Below are positions 17,695-28,470 of a stretch of 64,000 nucleotides of DNA, one piece after another (position 1 is the first letter of the stretch; every line of letters starts with the position of its first letter). The DNA is from an uncultured Cetobacterium sp. (lineage in GTDB: Bacteria; Fusobacteriota; Fusobacteriia; Fusobacteriales; Fusobacteriaceae). Location of the stretch: contig CAKOHT010000003.1 in assembly GCA_934085975.1 (NCBI GenBank), positions 1 through 64,000 of the forward strand, in the 5' to 3' direction. Made by a program: the position numbers and the translations under genes. The notes beneath the pieces were generated by a model that searched no databases, had not been told where the DNA came from, and was given only the letters and a program-made list of their open reading frames with translations.

Positions 17695-18585
17695 ATGTAT
17701 ACTATTAAACAAATTTTTACTTCTGTCAATTATACTAATATTTTAAATTCTATTCAAGAGTTTTTTTCTAAAGACTACTTTAATCACATTAAAGATACTG
17801 TCTTTAAATCCATTAACTGCAAAAATTTTGATTTTGCTAGAATAGAATATCAATGCCCTCATTGTGGCTCACGCGCATGTAAACCCGTTACTTGTAAAAC
17901 TAAATTTTGTTCTTGTTGTTCTAAAATATATACCGAAAATTGGGTTAATAAACTTAATCAACAAATGATTAATCAGAAACATAAGCATCTTCTCTTTACG
18001 ATTCCTAAGGAGCTAAGATCTTTTTTTCTTGATCATAGAGAGCTTTTAACATCTATTTCCGATTCTCTTAATTCTGTATTTAAAGACCACTTTTGGAAAA
18101 ATCAAATTGATTTTTTTATTGATGTTAAAGGAACTGAAATTTACAACTCTTTAAATGCTCTCAAATATTTAGGTAGATATCTCGCTCGTCCTCCTTTAGC
18201 TGAGTATAGAATCGTTTATTTTGATGGTAATACTGTTACTTTTTGGTATGAACAACTTCCTGAAAAAAACAAGGTATTTCTTGAACTTCCAGTTGAAAAG
18301 TTCGTTCAACAATTAGTTGCTCATATTCCTCCCAAAGGTTTTAAAATGATTAGAAGATACGGTCTTTACTCTAGAAACTTCTCGCAGGAGATAAAAAATT
18401 TAATAAAACTTAAATACTTAAAAAAACAAAATATTATTAGAAAACTTACTTGGGCTGAGCGCATAGAAAAATGGCTTGGTGTCAATCCATTAAAATGCCT
18501 TCAATGCGGGTCTAATATGGAATTAACTATATTTTTTCATAAAAAATATGGCATTTTTGATTTTAGACCCAAGAAGAAAATTTAA
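17695..18585 (+). pseudogene. IS91-family transposase with in-frame loss of the HUH catalytic segment
   Basis: 296 residues in one open frame. The N-terminal zinc-binding domain is intact (CPHCG, CKTKFCSCCSKIYTENW). It is followed by HKHLLFTIPKELRSFF and by the family's C-terminal core LKYLGRYLARPPLAEYRI, VTFWYEQ and FKMIRRYGLYSR. A C-terminal CLQCG pair also remains. Between the helix ending near FKDHFWK (about residue 130) and FFIDVKG the family normally has some 80-110 residues that include the LHTFGRDLKWNPH.H (HUH) motif; these are absent. The frame is preserved, but a protein without HUH cannot cut DNA by the known mechanism, so I class it as non-functional. Confidence 0.75.
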
Positions 18586-18725
18586 ATTTTCTAACCACAG
18601 TTACCTGTGGTATTTTGTCTTTCTACAAAGTAAAATACTAGATTAACTTTAATAAATTTAGTAGCTAAATCTTAGTTCTTACAATTTTTAAGGACAATTT
18701 CAAAAAATTATAATTTCCTAAATAA

Positions 18726-18753
18726 TAAAAAAAGTATAGGAAATTCCTATACT
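18726..18753 (-). terminator. Terminator of the Cys/Gly-tailed peptide gene
   Basis: AGTATAGGAA (18733-18742) pairs with TTCCTATACT (18744-18753); on the minus strand it is followed by TTTTTTTATTATT. It lies 20 bases beyond the stop codon at 18774. Confidence 0.85.
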
Positions 18754-18773
18754 CATTCCATTTTAACTATATA

Positions 18774-18986
18774 TTATAATTTGTCATGTAATGTTCCACC
18801 AACAGCACACTTACATCCCATTCCTACCTCTACACATCCACTTGGGTCAGCATAAACTACATCCCATCCATCATCCTCATCGTCACCATATCCAACTTTA
18901 CCTATGAACACTAATTCAAGACCTTTTGCCTTCAACTCCTCTTCACTTTGTCCTATTTTTTTTAAAAATTCTTCTTTAGTTAACAT
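18774..18986 (-). CDS. Small protein with acidic middle and Cys/Gly-rich tail (70 aa)
   Basis: The gene encodes MLTKEEFLKKIGQSEEELKA, a helical, charged N-terminus, then a GDDEDDGWDVVY segment and a tail GCVEVGMGCKCAVGG with three Cys. I start it at 18986 because GGGAGTGA precedes that ATG and the promoter at 19022-19050 gives a leader of about 30 bases. The layout recalls ribosomally made precursor peptides with a leader and a Cys-rich core, but no modification enzyme or exporter is nearby. A small metal-binding protein is equally possible. It is monocistronic, with a consensus promoter and terminator. Confidence 0.65.
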   Translation of the reverse strand: MLTKEEFLKKIGQSEEELKAKGLELVFIGKVGYGDDEDDGWDVVYADPSGCVEVGMGCKCAVGGTLHDKL

Positions 18987-19021
18987 ATGCGTCACTCCCA
19001 GCTTATTCCTTATTTGTCTCA

Positions 19022-19050
19022 ATAATACACCATTTTTGTCTAGATGTCAA
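19022..19050 (-). promoter_or_regulatory. Consensus promoter of the Cys/Gly-tailed peptide gene
   Basis: TTGACA (19045-19050), exactly 17 bases, then TATTAT (19022-19027) on the minus strand. Together with the candidate sRNA promoter and the trkH promoter it is among the closest to sigma-70 consensus in the window. Confidence 0.82.
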
Positions 19051-19104
19051 TTTTCAAATTGTTTTTTTTAAACTATTTTTTAAGTTTTAATTTTTAGTAA
19101 AAAA

Positions 19105-19113
19105 TGTTATAAT
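19105..19113 (+). promoter_or_regulatory. Extended -10 promoter of the ymdB-purA operon
   Basis: TGTTATAAT (exact TGnTATAAT) lies about 38 bases before the ymdB ATG and is divergent from the peptide gene's promoter. No clear -35 box is present. Confidence 0.6.
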
Positions 19114-19150
19114 ATTTTTTGGTAATACAAATATAGAAATGAGGTAAATA

Positions 19151-19945
19151 ATGAAAGTTTTAGTTGTAGGTGATGTGGTTGGAAATCCAGGGAGAAAAAC
19201 TCTGAAAGCATACCTTGATAAATATAAAAATAACTACGATTTTATTATCGTTAATGGAGAAAATGCTGCTGCTGGATTTGGAATCACTGCAAAACTTTGT
19301 GATGAGATTTTAGATTGGGGAGTTAATGTTATAACAAGTGGAAATCATATTTGGGATAAAAAAGAAATTTATGATTATCTAGATAAATCTAATAGAGTAT
19401 TACGTCCACAGAATTATCCCAGTGGTGTTCCAGGAACTGGCTATACAATTTTAAAAGATAAAAAAGATAATAAAATAGCTGTAATCTCTCTTCAAGGAAG
19501 AGTTTTTATGCCTCCCATTGATTGTCCATTTACAGTGGCAAATACATTGATAGGAGAAATTAGAAAAGAATGTAAGCACATTATTATAGATTTTCATGCT
19601 GAAGCTACGTCAGAAAAGTTGGCTTTAGCAAACTATTTAGATGGAAAAGTTTCCGTAGTCTATGGAACTCACACCCATGTACAAACTACTGATAATAAAA
19701 TACTTCTTGAGGGTACTGGCTATATCAGTGATGTCGGAATGACTGGTTCAGATAACGGTATCATTGGTATGAATAAAGAGTCTATTATTCCTAAATTTTT
19801 AACCGCTCTACCACAAAAATTTGAAATTGCAGAAGGAAAAGAAAGAATAAATGGTCTGGATATTGAGTTGGATGATGAGACTGGTGAGTGTACAAAGATA
19901 GAAAGAATCAACCTTTCTCTTATTGAGTTAGGAATATTTAATTAG
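19151..19945 (+). CDS. ymdB: YmdB-family metallophosphoesterase
   Basis: 264 residues, TIGR00282/YmdB family; members hydrolyse 2',3'-cyclic nucleotides with two metal ions. Metal ligands are visible in order: VVGDVVGNPGR, VNGENAAAGFGIT, TSGNHIWDKKE, DFHAEATSEK and YGTHTHVQTTD. A C-terminal segment, YISDVGMTGSDNGIIGMN, is also typical. In Bacillus subtilis the protein affects biofilm and motility gene expression; the role here is unknown. First gene of a six-gene operon. Confidence 0.92.
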   Translation: MKVLVVGDVVGNPGRKTLKAYLDKYKNNYDFIIVNGENAAAGFGITAKLCDEILDWGVNVITSGNHIWDKKEIYDYLDKSNRVLRPQNYPSGVPGTGYTILKDKKDNKIAVISLQGRVFMPPIDCPFTVANTLIGEIRKECKHIIIDFHAEATSEKLALANYLDGKVSVVYGTHTHVQTTDNKILLEGTGYISDVGMTGSDNGIIGMNKESIIPKFLTALPQKFEIAEGKERINGLDIELDDETGECTKIERINLSLIELGIFN

Positions 19946-19955
19946 GAAGGTTTTT

Positions 19956-20885
19956 ATGAAAGTTGTTGAAATAAAAGTTATATTTGATAGTGACAGTATC
20001 AATGAGACACAAAAAGAAATTTGTGATATATTTTATAGTTTTGGAGCTACTGGTTTAAAAATTGACGAACCTTTAAAAACAAAAAATCCCCTAGATTTTT
20101 ATAGAGATGAAAAACAATTTTTGATGATTGACTATGCTGTTTCAGCATATTTTCCTATGAATATCTATTCTCAAAGAAGAAATGATTTAATAAAAAATAC
20201 CTTTGAAGAGAAATTTAGTGGTAGAAATGATGTTATTTTTACAATTGATTTTTATGAGTATGATGAGGAAGATTATCAAAATAGTTGGAAGAAATATCTA
20301 TACCCTGAAAAAGTAAGTGATAAATTTGTTGTTAAACCAACTTGGAGAGAATATAAACCTGAGGAGAATGAATTAGTTATTGAGCTTGATCCTGGAAGGG
20401 CTTTTGGAACTGGCTCACACCCTACTACATCTCTTTGTCTAAAAATAATGGAAGAAAATATAAAGCCTGGTAACTCTGTTATTGACGTTGGTACTGGTTC
20501 AGGTATCTTAATGATTGCTGCTGAAAAACTAGGAGTCACTGACATTTATGGTATTGATATAGACGAATTAGCTGTTGAAGCTACAAAAGAAAATCTTGAA
20601 TTAAATAGTATATCATCTGATATCGCTAAAGTTTATTTAGGAGACTTAATATCCGTTGTTAAAGATAAACAATTTGATGTTGTAGTTGCTAATATTCTAG
20701 CAGATGTTATTCTTCTACTTTTGAGAGATATTTTTAAAGTTGTTAAAAAAGATGGATTAATTATTTTTTCAGGTATAATAGAAGACAAACTTCCTGAAAT
20801 TACTAAACAGGTAGAAGAAAAAGGACTTAAAATACTAGAAATAAAAAAAGATAAAGAGTGGAGAGCTCTTCTTATTAAAGCCTAG
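19956..20885 (+). CDS. prmA: Ribosomal protein L11 methyltransferase
   Basis: 309 residues. PrmA trimethylates ribosomal protein L11. The N-terminal L11-binding domain precedes a Rossmann methyltransferase domain. Motifs: ELDPGRAFGTGSHPTTSLCL, the SAM loop VIDVGTGSGILMIAAEKLGV, DIDELAVEATKENLELN, and the family-specific VVANILADVI (NILA). A ribosome binding site AGGAAGG overlaps the end of ymdB. Confidence 0.95.
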   Translation: MKVVEIKVIFDSDSINETQKEICDIFYSFGATGLKIDEPLKTKNPLDFYRDEKQFLMIDYAVSAYFPMNIYSQRRNDLIKNTFEEKFSGRNDVIFTIDFYEYDEEDYQNSWKKYLYPEKVSDKFVVKPTWREYKPEENELVIELDPGRAFGTGSHPTTSLCLKIMEENIKPGNSVIDVGTGSGILMIAAEKLGVTDIYGIDIDELAVEATKENLELNSISSDIAKVYLGDLISVVKDKQFDVVVANILADVILLLLRDIFKVVKKDGLIIFSGIIEDKLPEITKQVEEKGLKILEIKKDKEWRALLIKA

Positions 20886-20894
20886 GAGGATTGG

Positions 20895-21557
20895 ATGAAA
20901 AACTATATTATTGCTTTAGACGGTCCAGCTGGAAGCGGAAAAAGCACTATTGCTAAAATTATAGCTAAAAACTTTAATCTAACATATCTTGATACTGGGG
21001 CTATGTACAGAATGGTGGCTCTTTATATACTTGAAAATAATATTGATTTTAATAATGTGACCGCTGTGGAGAAAATATTAGATAGCATTCAAGTTGATAT
21101 CGTTGATAATAAGTTTATTTTAAACGGAAAAGATGTTTCTCTAGAAATAAGAACACCTGAAGTCACAAAGATTGTTTCTCCTGTATCCGCTATCAAAGCT
21201 GTAAGAGTCAAACTAGTAGATTTACAAAGAAAAATAAGTAAAGGAAAAAAGGTCATCTTAGATGGTAGAGATATTGGAACAGTTGTTTTTCCAAACGCTA
21301 ATTTGAAAATATTTTTAATTGCTTCTCCTGAAGAAAGAGCTAAAAGAAGAGTTAAGGATTATGCATCAAAAGGAATAAGCGAAAATTTTGAAACTGTTTT
21401 GAAGGATATTATAGGACGGGATCATTGTGACTCTACCAGAAAAGAGAGTCCTCTAAAAAAAGCCGAAGACGCAATTGAAGTGGATACTAGCTCACTTAAT
21501 ATTGATGAAAGTGTCCAAGTTATATCTAATTTAATTAAAGAAAAAATTGGAGGATAA
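20895..21557 (+). CDS. cmk: Cytidylate kinase
   Basis: 220 residues. It phosphorylates CMP and dCMP with ATP. The P-loop ALDGPAGSGKSTIAK is at the N-terminus; LDTGAMYRMVALY, the Cmk insert region, and ILDGRDIGTVVFPNA with the nucleotide-binding Arg-Asp are all present. DSTRKESPLKKAEDAIEVDT ends the enzyme core. Gaps of 9 bases to prmA and 3 bases to waaA indicate one transcript. Confidence 0.96.
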   Translation: MKNYIIALDGPAGSGKSTIAKIIAKNFNLTYLDTGAMYRMVALYILENNIDFNNVTAVEKILDSIQVDIVDNKFILNGKDVSLEIRTPEVTKIVSPVSAIKAVRVKLVDLQRKISKGKKVILDGRDIGTVVFPNANLKIFLIASPEERAKRRVKDYASKGISENFETVLKDIIGRDHCDSTRKESPLKKAEDAIEVDTSSLNIDESVQVISNLIKEKIGG

Positions 21558-21560
21558 AGT

Positions 21561-22790
21561 ATGCTCTACAACCTTTTGAGAGGATTTTTCTATCCTTTCC
21601 TCTTTATTTTTTTGCTTTTTAATCCTAAAAAATTAAAGTTTGTTACTCAAAGACTATTTCAAGATATATCAGTTCTTAAAAAAAATGAAACATATATTTG
21701 GATTCATTGTTCATCTGTAGGTGAGATTAACCTTATAGATGCCTTAGTAAAAAAATTAAAAAATACTTTTAATCAAAATATTTTAATTACAGTTTTTACT
21801 GATACTGGTTATGAAACAGCTATAAATAAGTACTTTAAAGATGAAAAAATATCAATATTAAAATTTCCATTAGATGATATTTTCATACTTAAAAGAATAT
21901 TTAATTATATCAATGTTTCTAAAATAATTTTAATCGAGACTGAAATTTGGCCTAATCTTATAAATTTAGGTTCAAAACACTCAAAAATATTTGTCGTCAA
22001 CGGTAGAATTTCAAATAAAAGTTTTCCTCGATACAAAAAAATATCTTGGATTTTAACTCCACTTTTTTCTAAAATCACTGGATTTTTTATGCAATCCCAA
22101 GAGGATAAAGACCGAATAATTCTTTTAGGTGCCAATAAAAATAAGGTTTTTATTACTGGAAATTTAAAATTTGATATCTCTTTTGAAGTATTTTCCTGTG
22201 AAGAGATATCAAATTTAAAAAAGTTTATAAAATTTAATAAAAGAAAAATTTTTGTCGCTGGTAGTACTAGAGAAGGGGAAGAAGCTATACTCGTAGATGT
22301 CTTTAAAAATCTTAAAAACACACTTCTTGTTATTGTGCCTCGACATTTAGAACGAATTGAAGAGGTTGAAAATCTATTGAAGAGTTCAAACTTAACATAC
22401 CAAAAATTAACTGACTTAGAGCTAAATCCATCTTTAGAAAATTTCCAAGTTCTTATCGTTGATAAAATGGGAGTTTTAAGAAAATTTTATTCTATTGCAG
22501 ATATTGTATTTGTTGGTGGAACATTGGTTAATATCGGAGGACATAGCTTATTGGAACCATTATTTTATGGAAAAACCCCTATTTTTGGACCATATTTACA
22601 AAATGTTAAAGATATATCTAAAGAGATACTAAAACTCAATCTTGGGTATAAAATTAATAATAAAAATGATTTTTTAAACACTATTAAACTCTTAGAAACA
22701 ACCCCTGTCTCTAAGAATAAAATAAAAGAATTTTTCAAAGATAATCAAAATGCTACTGAAAAAACGATTAAATTTATGGAGGACAAATGA
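21561..22790 (+). CDS. waaA: 3-deoxy-D-manno-octulosonic acid (Kdo) transferase
   Basis: 409 residues. WaaA adds Kdo from CMP-Kdo to lipid A, the first inner-core step of LPS. An N-terminal membrane anchor (LLRGFFYPFLFIFLLF) is followed by a GT-B fold with IWIHCSSVGEINLIDALV, the acceptor-side IETEIWPN, VNGRIS, FMQSQEDKDRI, TGNLKFD, VAGSTREGEE and the C-terminal FVGGTLVNIGGHSLLEP. It lies in an operon next to cmk, which supplies CMP/CDP pools. trmB overlaps its end by 4 bases. Confidence 0.94.
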   Translation: MLYNLLRGFFYPFLFIFLLFNPKKLKFVTQRLFQDISVLKKNETYIWIHCSSVGEINLIDALVKKLKNTFNQNILITVFTDTGYETAINKYFKDEKISILKFPLDDIFILKRIFNYINVSKIILIETEIWPNLINLGSKHSKIFVVNGRISNKSFPRYKKISWILTPLFSKITGFFMQSQEDKDRIILLGANKNKVFITGNLKFDISFEVFSCEEISNLKKFIKFNKRKIFVAGSTREGEEAILVDVFKNLKNTLLVIVPRHLERIEEVENLLKSSNLTYQKLTDLELNPSLENFQVLIVDKMGVLRKFYSIADIVFVGGTLVNIGGHSLLEPLFYGKTPIFGPYLQNVKDISKEILKLNLGYKINNKNDFLNTIKLLETTPVSKNKIKEFFKDNQNATEKTIKFMEDK

Positions 22791-23488
22791 AAAAACGATT
22801 AGAAGACGCTCTATGGAAGCACTTCTTTACAAATCCTAGAACTAATTATAATCCCTATATGGTTAAATTAGTAGAGTACCCTAATCACATTATCTATGAT
22901 AGTGAAATTATGGATTCTTATAGAGGAAACTGGAGTCAGAAGGCTTTTGCAAACAATAATCCTGTCTACCTCGAAATAGGATCTGGAAGCGGAAACTTTG
23001 CAGTTGGAATGGCCGCTAAGTATCCCGAAAGAAATCACTTGGCTCTTGAAATCAGATTTAAAAGACTAGTCTTATCTGCCACTAAAGCAGTTAAAAAAGA
23101 CCTTAATAATGTTATTTTTTTAAGACGACGTGGTGAAGATATCACAAAATTTATAGGCAATGAAGAGATTGAGGGACTTTATATCAACTTTCCTGACCCT
23201 TGGGAAGGAAATGAAAAAAATAGAATCCTTCAACCTAAACTTTTTGAGCTTCTTGATGTCATAATGAAAGTTGGAGGAGTTTTATTCTTTAAAACAGATC
23301 ACGACCAATACTATGTAGATGTCCTGGAATTCACTAAAGATTTAAAAAACTATAAAGTAATCTATCATACACCTGATTTACATAATAGTCCTAAAGTTAC
23401 TGATAATATCAGAACAGAATTTGAAGATTTATTTATATGCAAACATAATAAAAACATCAACTATATTGAAATAAAAAAAATCAAATAA
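22787..23488 (+). CDS. trmB: tRNA (guanine(46)-N7)-methyltransferase
   Basis: 233 residues. It makes m7G46 in the tRNA variable loop. Motifs: LEIGSGSGNFAVGMAAKYPE for SAM binding, ALEIRFKRLVLSATKA, the INFPDPW segment with catalytic Asp (YINFPDPWEGNEKNR), and FKTDHDQYYVDVLE. The ATG overlaps the waaA stop (ATGA). Confidence 0.95.
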   Translation: MKKRLEDALWKHFFTNPRTNYNPYMVKLVEYPNHIIYDSEIMDSYRGNWSQKAFANNNPVYLEIGSGSGNFAVGMAAKYPERNHLALEIRFKRLVLSATKAVKKDLNNVIFLRRRGEDITKFIGNEEIEGLYINFPDPWEGNEKNRILQPKLFELLDVIMKVGGVLFFKTDHDQYYVDVLEFTKDLKNYKVIYHTPDLHNSPKVTDNIRTEFEDLFICKHNKNINYIEIKKIK

Positions 23489-23513
23489 CGAAATAACACA
23501 TGGAGGTATTTAA

Positions 23514-24794
<1,281 letters not shown>

Positions 24795-24798
24795 AGAA

Positions 24799-24831
24799 TT
24801 AATCCCCTACTAAACTAGGGGATTAAATTTT
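24799..24831 (+). terminator. Terminator or attenuator after purA
   Basis: TTAATCCCCTA (24799-24809) pairs with TAGGGGATTAA (24816-24826), a perfect 11-bp stem followed by a short ATTTT tail. The weak T tract may allow read-through into the asparaginase gene. Confidence 0.7.
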
Positions 24832-24843
24832 AGGAGGGATTAA

Positions 24844-25875
24844 ATGTTAGAAAAAATTCTTATCATCAATACTGGTGGAACTATTGCTATGGTTAATAGT
24901 GACGAAAACAATCCTAATAGCCCTTTAAGACCCGCTAAAACTTGGTTTGAGGTAGCTAAAAATCATCCTATTTTGGAGAGATTTCCGGCTGATTATTGTC
25001 AAATTTCAACATTGATTGATTCTTCAGATATGAATCCTGAAGTTTGGATTGATATTGTTAAAATCATAGAAAAAAATTACTATAAGTATAGAGGATTTGT
25101 TATTTTACATGGAACAGATACCATGGCTTTTACAGCTTCAGCTCTATCTTTTATGCTTAAAAATCTCGATAAACCTGTGGTTTTAACCGGTTCTCAAGTT
25201 CCATTAGTCACTCCTAGAAGTGACGCTCTTCAAAACTTAATCACATCAATTCAAATTGCAGGAAACAGAATATACGGTGTTAAAAATATTCCAGAAGTTA
25301 CTATCTGTTTCAGAGATGAACTACTGAGAGGAAATCGTGCTAGAAAAATTGATGCTACAAACTATTTTGGATTTGCTTCTCCAAATTATCAAGCTCTCGG
25401 TGAAATTGGTTGTGAAATTAAAATTCATGATAGAAAAGTTTTAGAGATGCCTAAAGAGGAATTCTATATAGATTCCTCCATCAATACCAATGTACTTGTA
25501 ATCGAAATTTTTCCTGGTATGAATCCACAATATATAAAAACACTTGTGGAGTCTCACTGTGAAATTAAAGGGGTAATTTTAAAAACTTATGGAAATGGTA
25601 ATGCCCCAACTTCCAATAGTTTCATTACAGCTTTAAAATCTATAATTGATTCAGGGGTTGTTGTTATCAACATAACTCAATGTGCCACAGGTGCTGTAAA
25701 AATGGGGTTATATGAAGCGAGTAGTGAATTAAAAAATATCGGTGTTATCAGTGGTAGAGATATGACACCTGAAGCAGCAATTACGAAACTAATGTATTTA
25801 TTAGGTAAAAATCTCTCTCCTCAAGATATTAAATTTTTTATGGAATCCAATCTATGTGGTGAAATAACTGTTTGA
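24844..25875 (+). CDS. ansA: Type I L-asparaginase
   Basis: 343 residues. It hydrolyses asparagine to aspartate and ammonia. The N-terminal nucleophile motif NTGGTIAM, the second motif LHGTDTMAFTASALS, VLTGSQVPL and a C-terminal GVISGRDMTPEAAITKLMYL are clear. No signal peptide is present, so it is the cytoplasmic type. It may feed aspartate to PurA, whose gene is directly upstream. Confidence 0.92.
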   Translation: MLEKILIINTGGTIAMVNSDENNPNSPLRPAKTWFEVAKNHPILERFPADYCQISTLIDSSDMNPEVWIDIVKIIEKNYYKYRGFVILHGTDTMAFTASALSFMLKNLDKPVVLTGSQVPLVTPRSDALQNLITSIQIAGNRIYGVKNIPEVTICFRDELLRGNRARKIDATNYFGFASPNYQALGEIGCEIKIHDRKVLEMPKEEFYIDSSINTNVLVIEIFPGMNPQYIKTLVESHCEIKGVILKTYGNGNAPTSNSFITALKSIIDSGVVVINITQCATGAVKMGLYEASSELKNIGVISGRDMTPEAAITKLMYLLGKNLSPQDIKFFMESNLCGEITV

Positions 25876-25884
25876 AGGAGTATT

Positions 25885-26097
25885 ATGAGTAAAAATCTTT
25901 GGAAAAATAATAAAAATGGTAAATTTTATGAAGTTTTAAACTACAATATATTAAACTGTACTAATGAACAAGATGGACAAACTATGTATCTATATAGAGT
26001 CTTTTCTGAAGAAGTCTTAGATTCAGAAGGAAATGAAAGACTTTTTGTTAGAGCTGAAGATGAATTTAAAACTAAGTTTACAAAATATGATTTATAA
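25885..26097 (+). CDS. DUF1653-like small protein
   Basis: 70 residues. The pattern KNGKFYEVLNY...TMYLYRVF...RLFVRAEDEFKTKF resembles the DUF1653 domain (a short beta-rich fold ending in a W/F-V-R-P-x-x-x-F block). It begins 9 bases after ansA with a GGAG-type site. Function is unknown. A small CCCCA/TGGGG hairpin follows at 26101-26114 without a T run. Confidence 0.5.
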   Translation: MSKNLWKNNKNGKFYEVLNYNILNCTNEQDGQTMYLYRVFSEEVLDSEGNERLFVRAEDEFKTKFTKYDL

Positions 26098-26133
26098 TAA
26101 CCCCACGTATGGGGTCTAATTAAATATTTGTGT

Positions 26134-26179
26134 AAACCTTCAAGTTGGGGTAATATTAAACTATCTAACTTGGAGGTTT
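26134..26179 (+). promoter_or_regulatory. Hairpin sequestering the Shine-Dalgarno of the IS256 transposase remnant
   Basis: AAACCTTCAAGTT (26134-26146) can pair with AACTTGGAGGTTT (26167-26179) over 13 positions, one as G-U. The GGAGG of the transposase gene lies inside the 3' arm, so a transcript entering from outside would hide the ribosome binding site. Many insertion sequences use such hairpins against read-through expression. Confidence 0.5.
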
Positions 26180-26183
26180 TTTT

Positions 26184-27124
26184 ATGAGAAGAAATATGTC
26201 TGAAGAAGAAAAACAAAAAAGAATTAAAGTGAGAGAATTTTTGAAACAAAATCCTATTTCTAGTCCTGATGGTCTCAATACTTTTTTTAAAGATATGATA
26301 AAAGTTATGATAGAAGAGTTTTACCAAGGTGAACTAGAAGAGGAGTTAGGATATACTAAATATGACTATCGAAATAAAGATTCTAATAACTCAAGAAACG
26401 GCTACAGTTCAAAGAAACTTAAAAGTAGCGCTGGTGAAATTGAAGTTAATATTCCCCGTGATATAAATAGCGAATATGAACCTCAAGTTATCAAAAAACA
26501 TCAAAATACAATTGGGCAAGACTTAGAAGCTAAAATAATTTCTATATATGCTATTCATTTTGTAAAAAAAGCTGTATACATTGCTATTGGGATTAGTTCT
26601 TCTAGAGAAAAAGATGTTATTGGAATGTGGGTTGGAGAAAACGAATCTGTAAAATTTTGGCTTAGTAAACTGAATGAACTTAAATCTAGAGGAGTTGAAG
26701 ATATATTAATCGCTTCAATTTGTGTCATATAAAGATATAAAAGTTTTAATCGCTGATTTAAAGCTAGTATATAAAGCAACTACAGAAGAGAGTGCGCTGA
26801 AAAATGGGGTAAAAAATATCCTGGAGCAATAGGATCTTGGCGAGCTAATTGGCATGAACTATCGAGTTTTTTTTAATATCCACCAGAGCTTAGAAAGTTG
26901 ATATATACAACAAATTCTATTGAAAATTTTAATAGGCAGCTAAGAAAAGTAACAAAATCAAAATCAATATTTCCAACAGATGATGCATTATTTAAAATGC
27001 TGTATTTAACAACAATAGATAAAAATGGGAAAAAGGTCGACATGTATAGGCTTGGACACAAGTAGCTTCTCAATTACAGCAATTTTTTTCTGAGCGAATC
27101 TTACTATCAGATTCACAATATTAG
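26184..27124 (+). pseudogene. IS256-family transposase remnant (deletions and frameshifts)
   Basis: The N-terminal part is intact for ~115 residues (FKDMIKVMIEEFYQGELEEE, NIPRDINSEYEPQVIKKHQN). The family's region with the first catalytic Asp is then missing: IISIYA runs straight into IHFVKKAVYIAIG. After ILIAS the segment that should carry the second Asp (DGL..FP) and the following His is deleted and the frame shifts. The C-terminal parts can be read across frames: FVSYKDIKVLIADLK, EKWGKKYPGAIGSWRANWHE, then after a TAA stop YPPELRKLIYTTNSIENFNR, and finally WTQVASQLQQFF. At least two deletions, one stop and two frameshifts make it dead. Confidence 0.85.
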
Positions 27125-27130
27125 GAAATT

Positions 27131-27173
27131 TATTAAAAAAATAGAAAAGGCGTCAAAGGAAAAACCTTGACGC
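27131..27173 (-). terminator. Terminator at the end of the CNNM-to-tgt operon
   Basis: On the minus strand GCGTCAAGG pairs with CCTTTGACGC (27173-27150, one bulge) around a TTTTT loop, followed by CTTTTCTATTTTTTT. It lies 120 bases after the tgt stop and separates tgt from the IS256 remnant. The stretch between (27174-27294) holds only a perfect tandem 10-bp repeat, AAGAAGCCTC, at 27265-27284. Confidence 0.7.
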
Positions 27174-27294
27174 TAAGTTAAATTCGTATTATTCTAAAGA
27201 AAATATTAGAATTAAAATTAAAAAATATTAAATCTATTAATCTAGAAAAATTACTGAAAATTTGAAGAAGCCTCAAGAAGCCTCCTCCCTTTTT

Positions 27295-28470
<1,176 letters not shown>

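Larger units (their letters stand above)
17638..18615 (+). mobile_element. IS91-like insertion element with defective transposase
   Basis: The element holds one transposase gene with an internal deletion (17695-18585). A hairpin at the left, AGCTCTG (17644-17650) with CAGAGCT (17663-17669) plus inner CAC/GTG, has T runs on both sides and can block incoming transcription. A second hairpin at the right, ACCACAG (18594-18600) with CTGTGGT (18605-18611), has a four-base loop. IS91-family elements lack terminal inverted repeats, and a hairpin near one end is usual; the exact borders cannot be set from this sequence alone. The stretch 18616-18725 shows nothing recognisable. Confidence 0.6.

Noticed and set aside
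26120..27135. Terminal inverted repeats of the IS256 remnant
   Set aside because: Left ATATTTGTGTAAAC and right (reversed) ATATTGTGAATC share only a loose match; not enough to fix the ends.
27265..27284. Tandem 10-bp repeat AAGAAGCCTC after tgt
   Set aside because: Only two copies, no hairpin and no known function; probably replication slippage.
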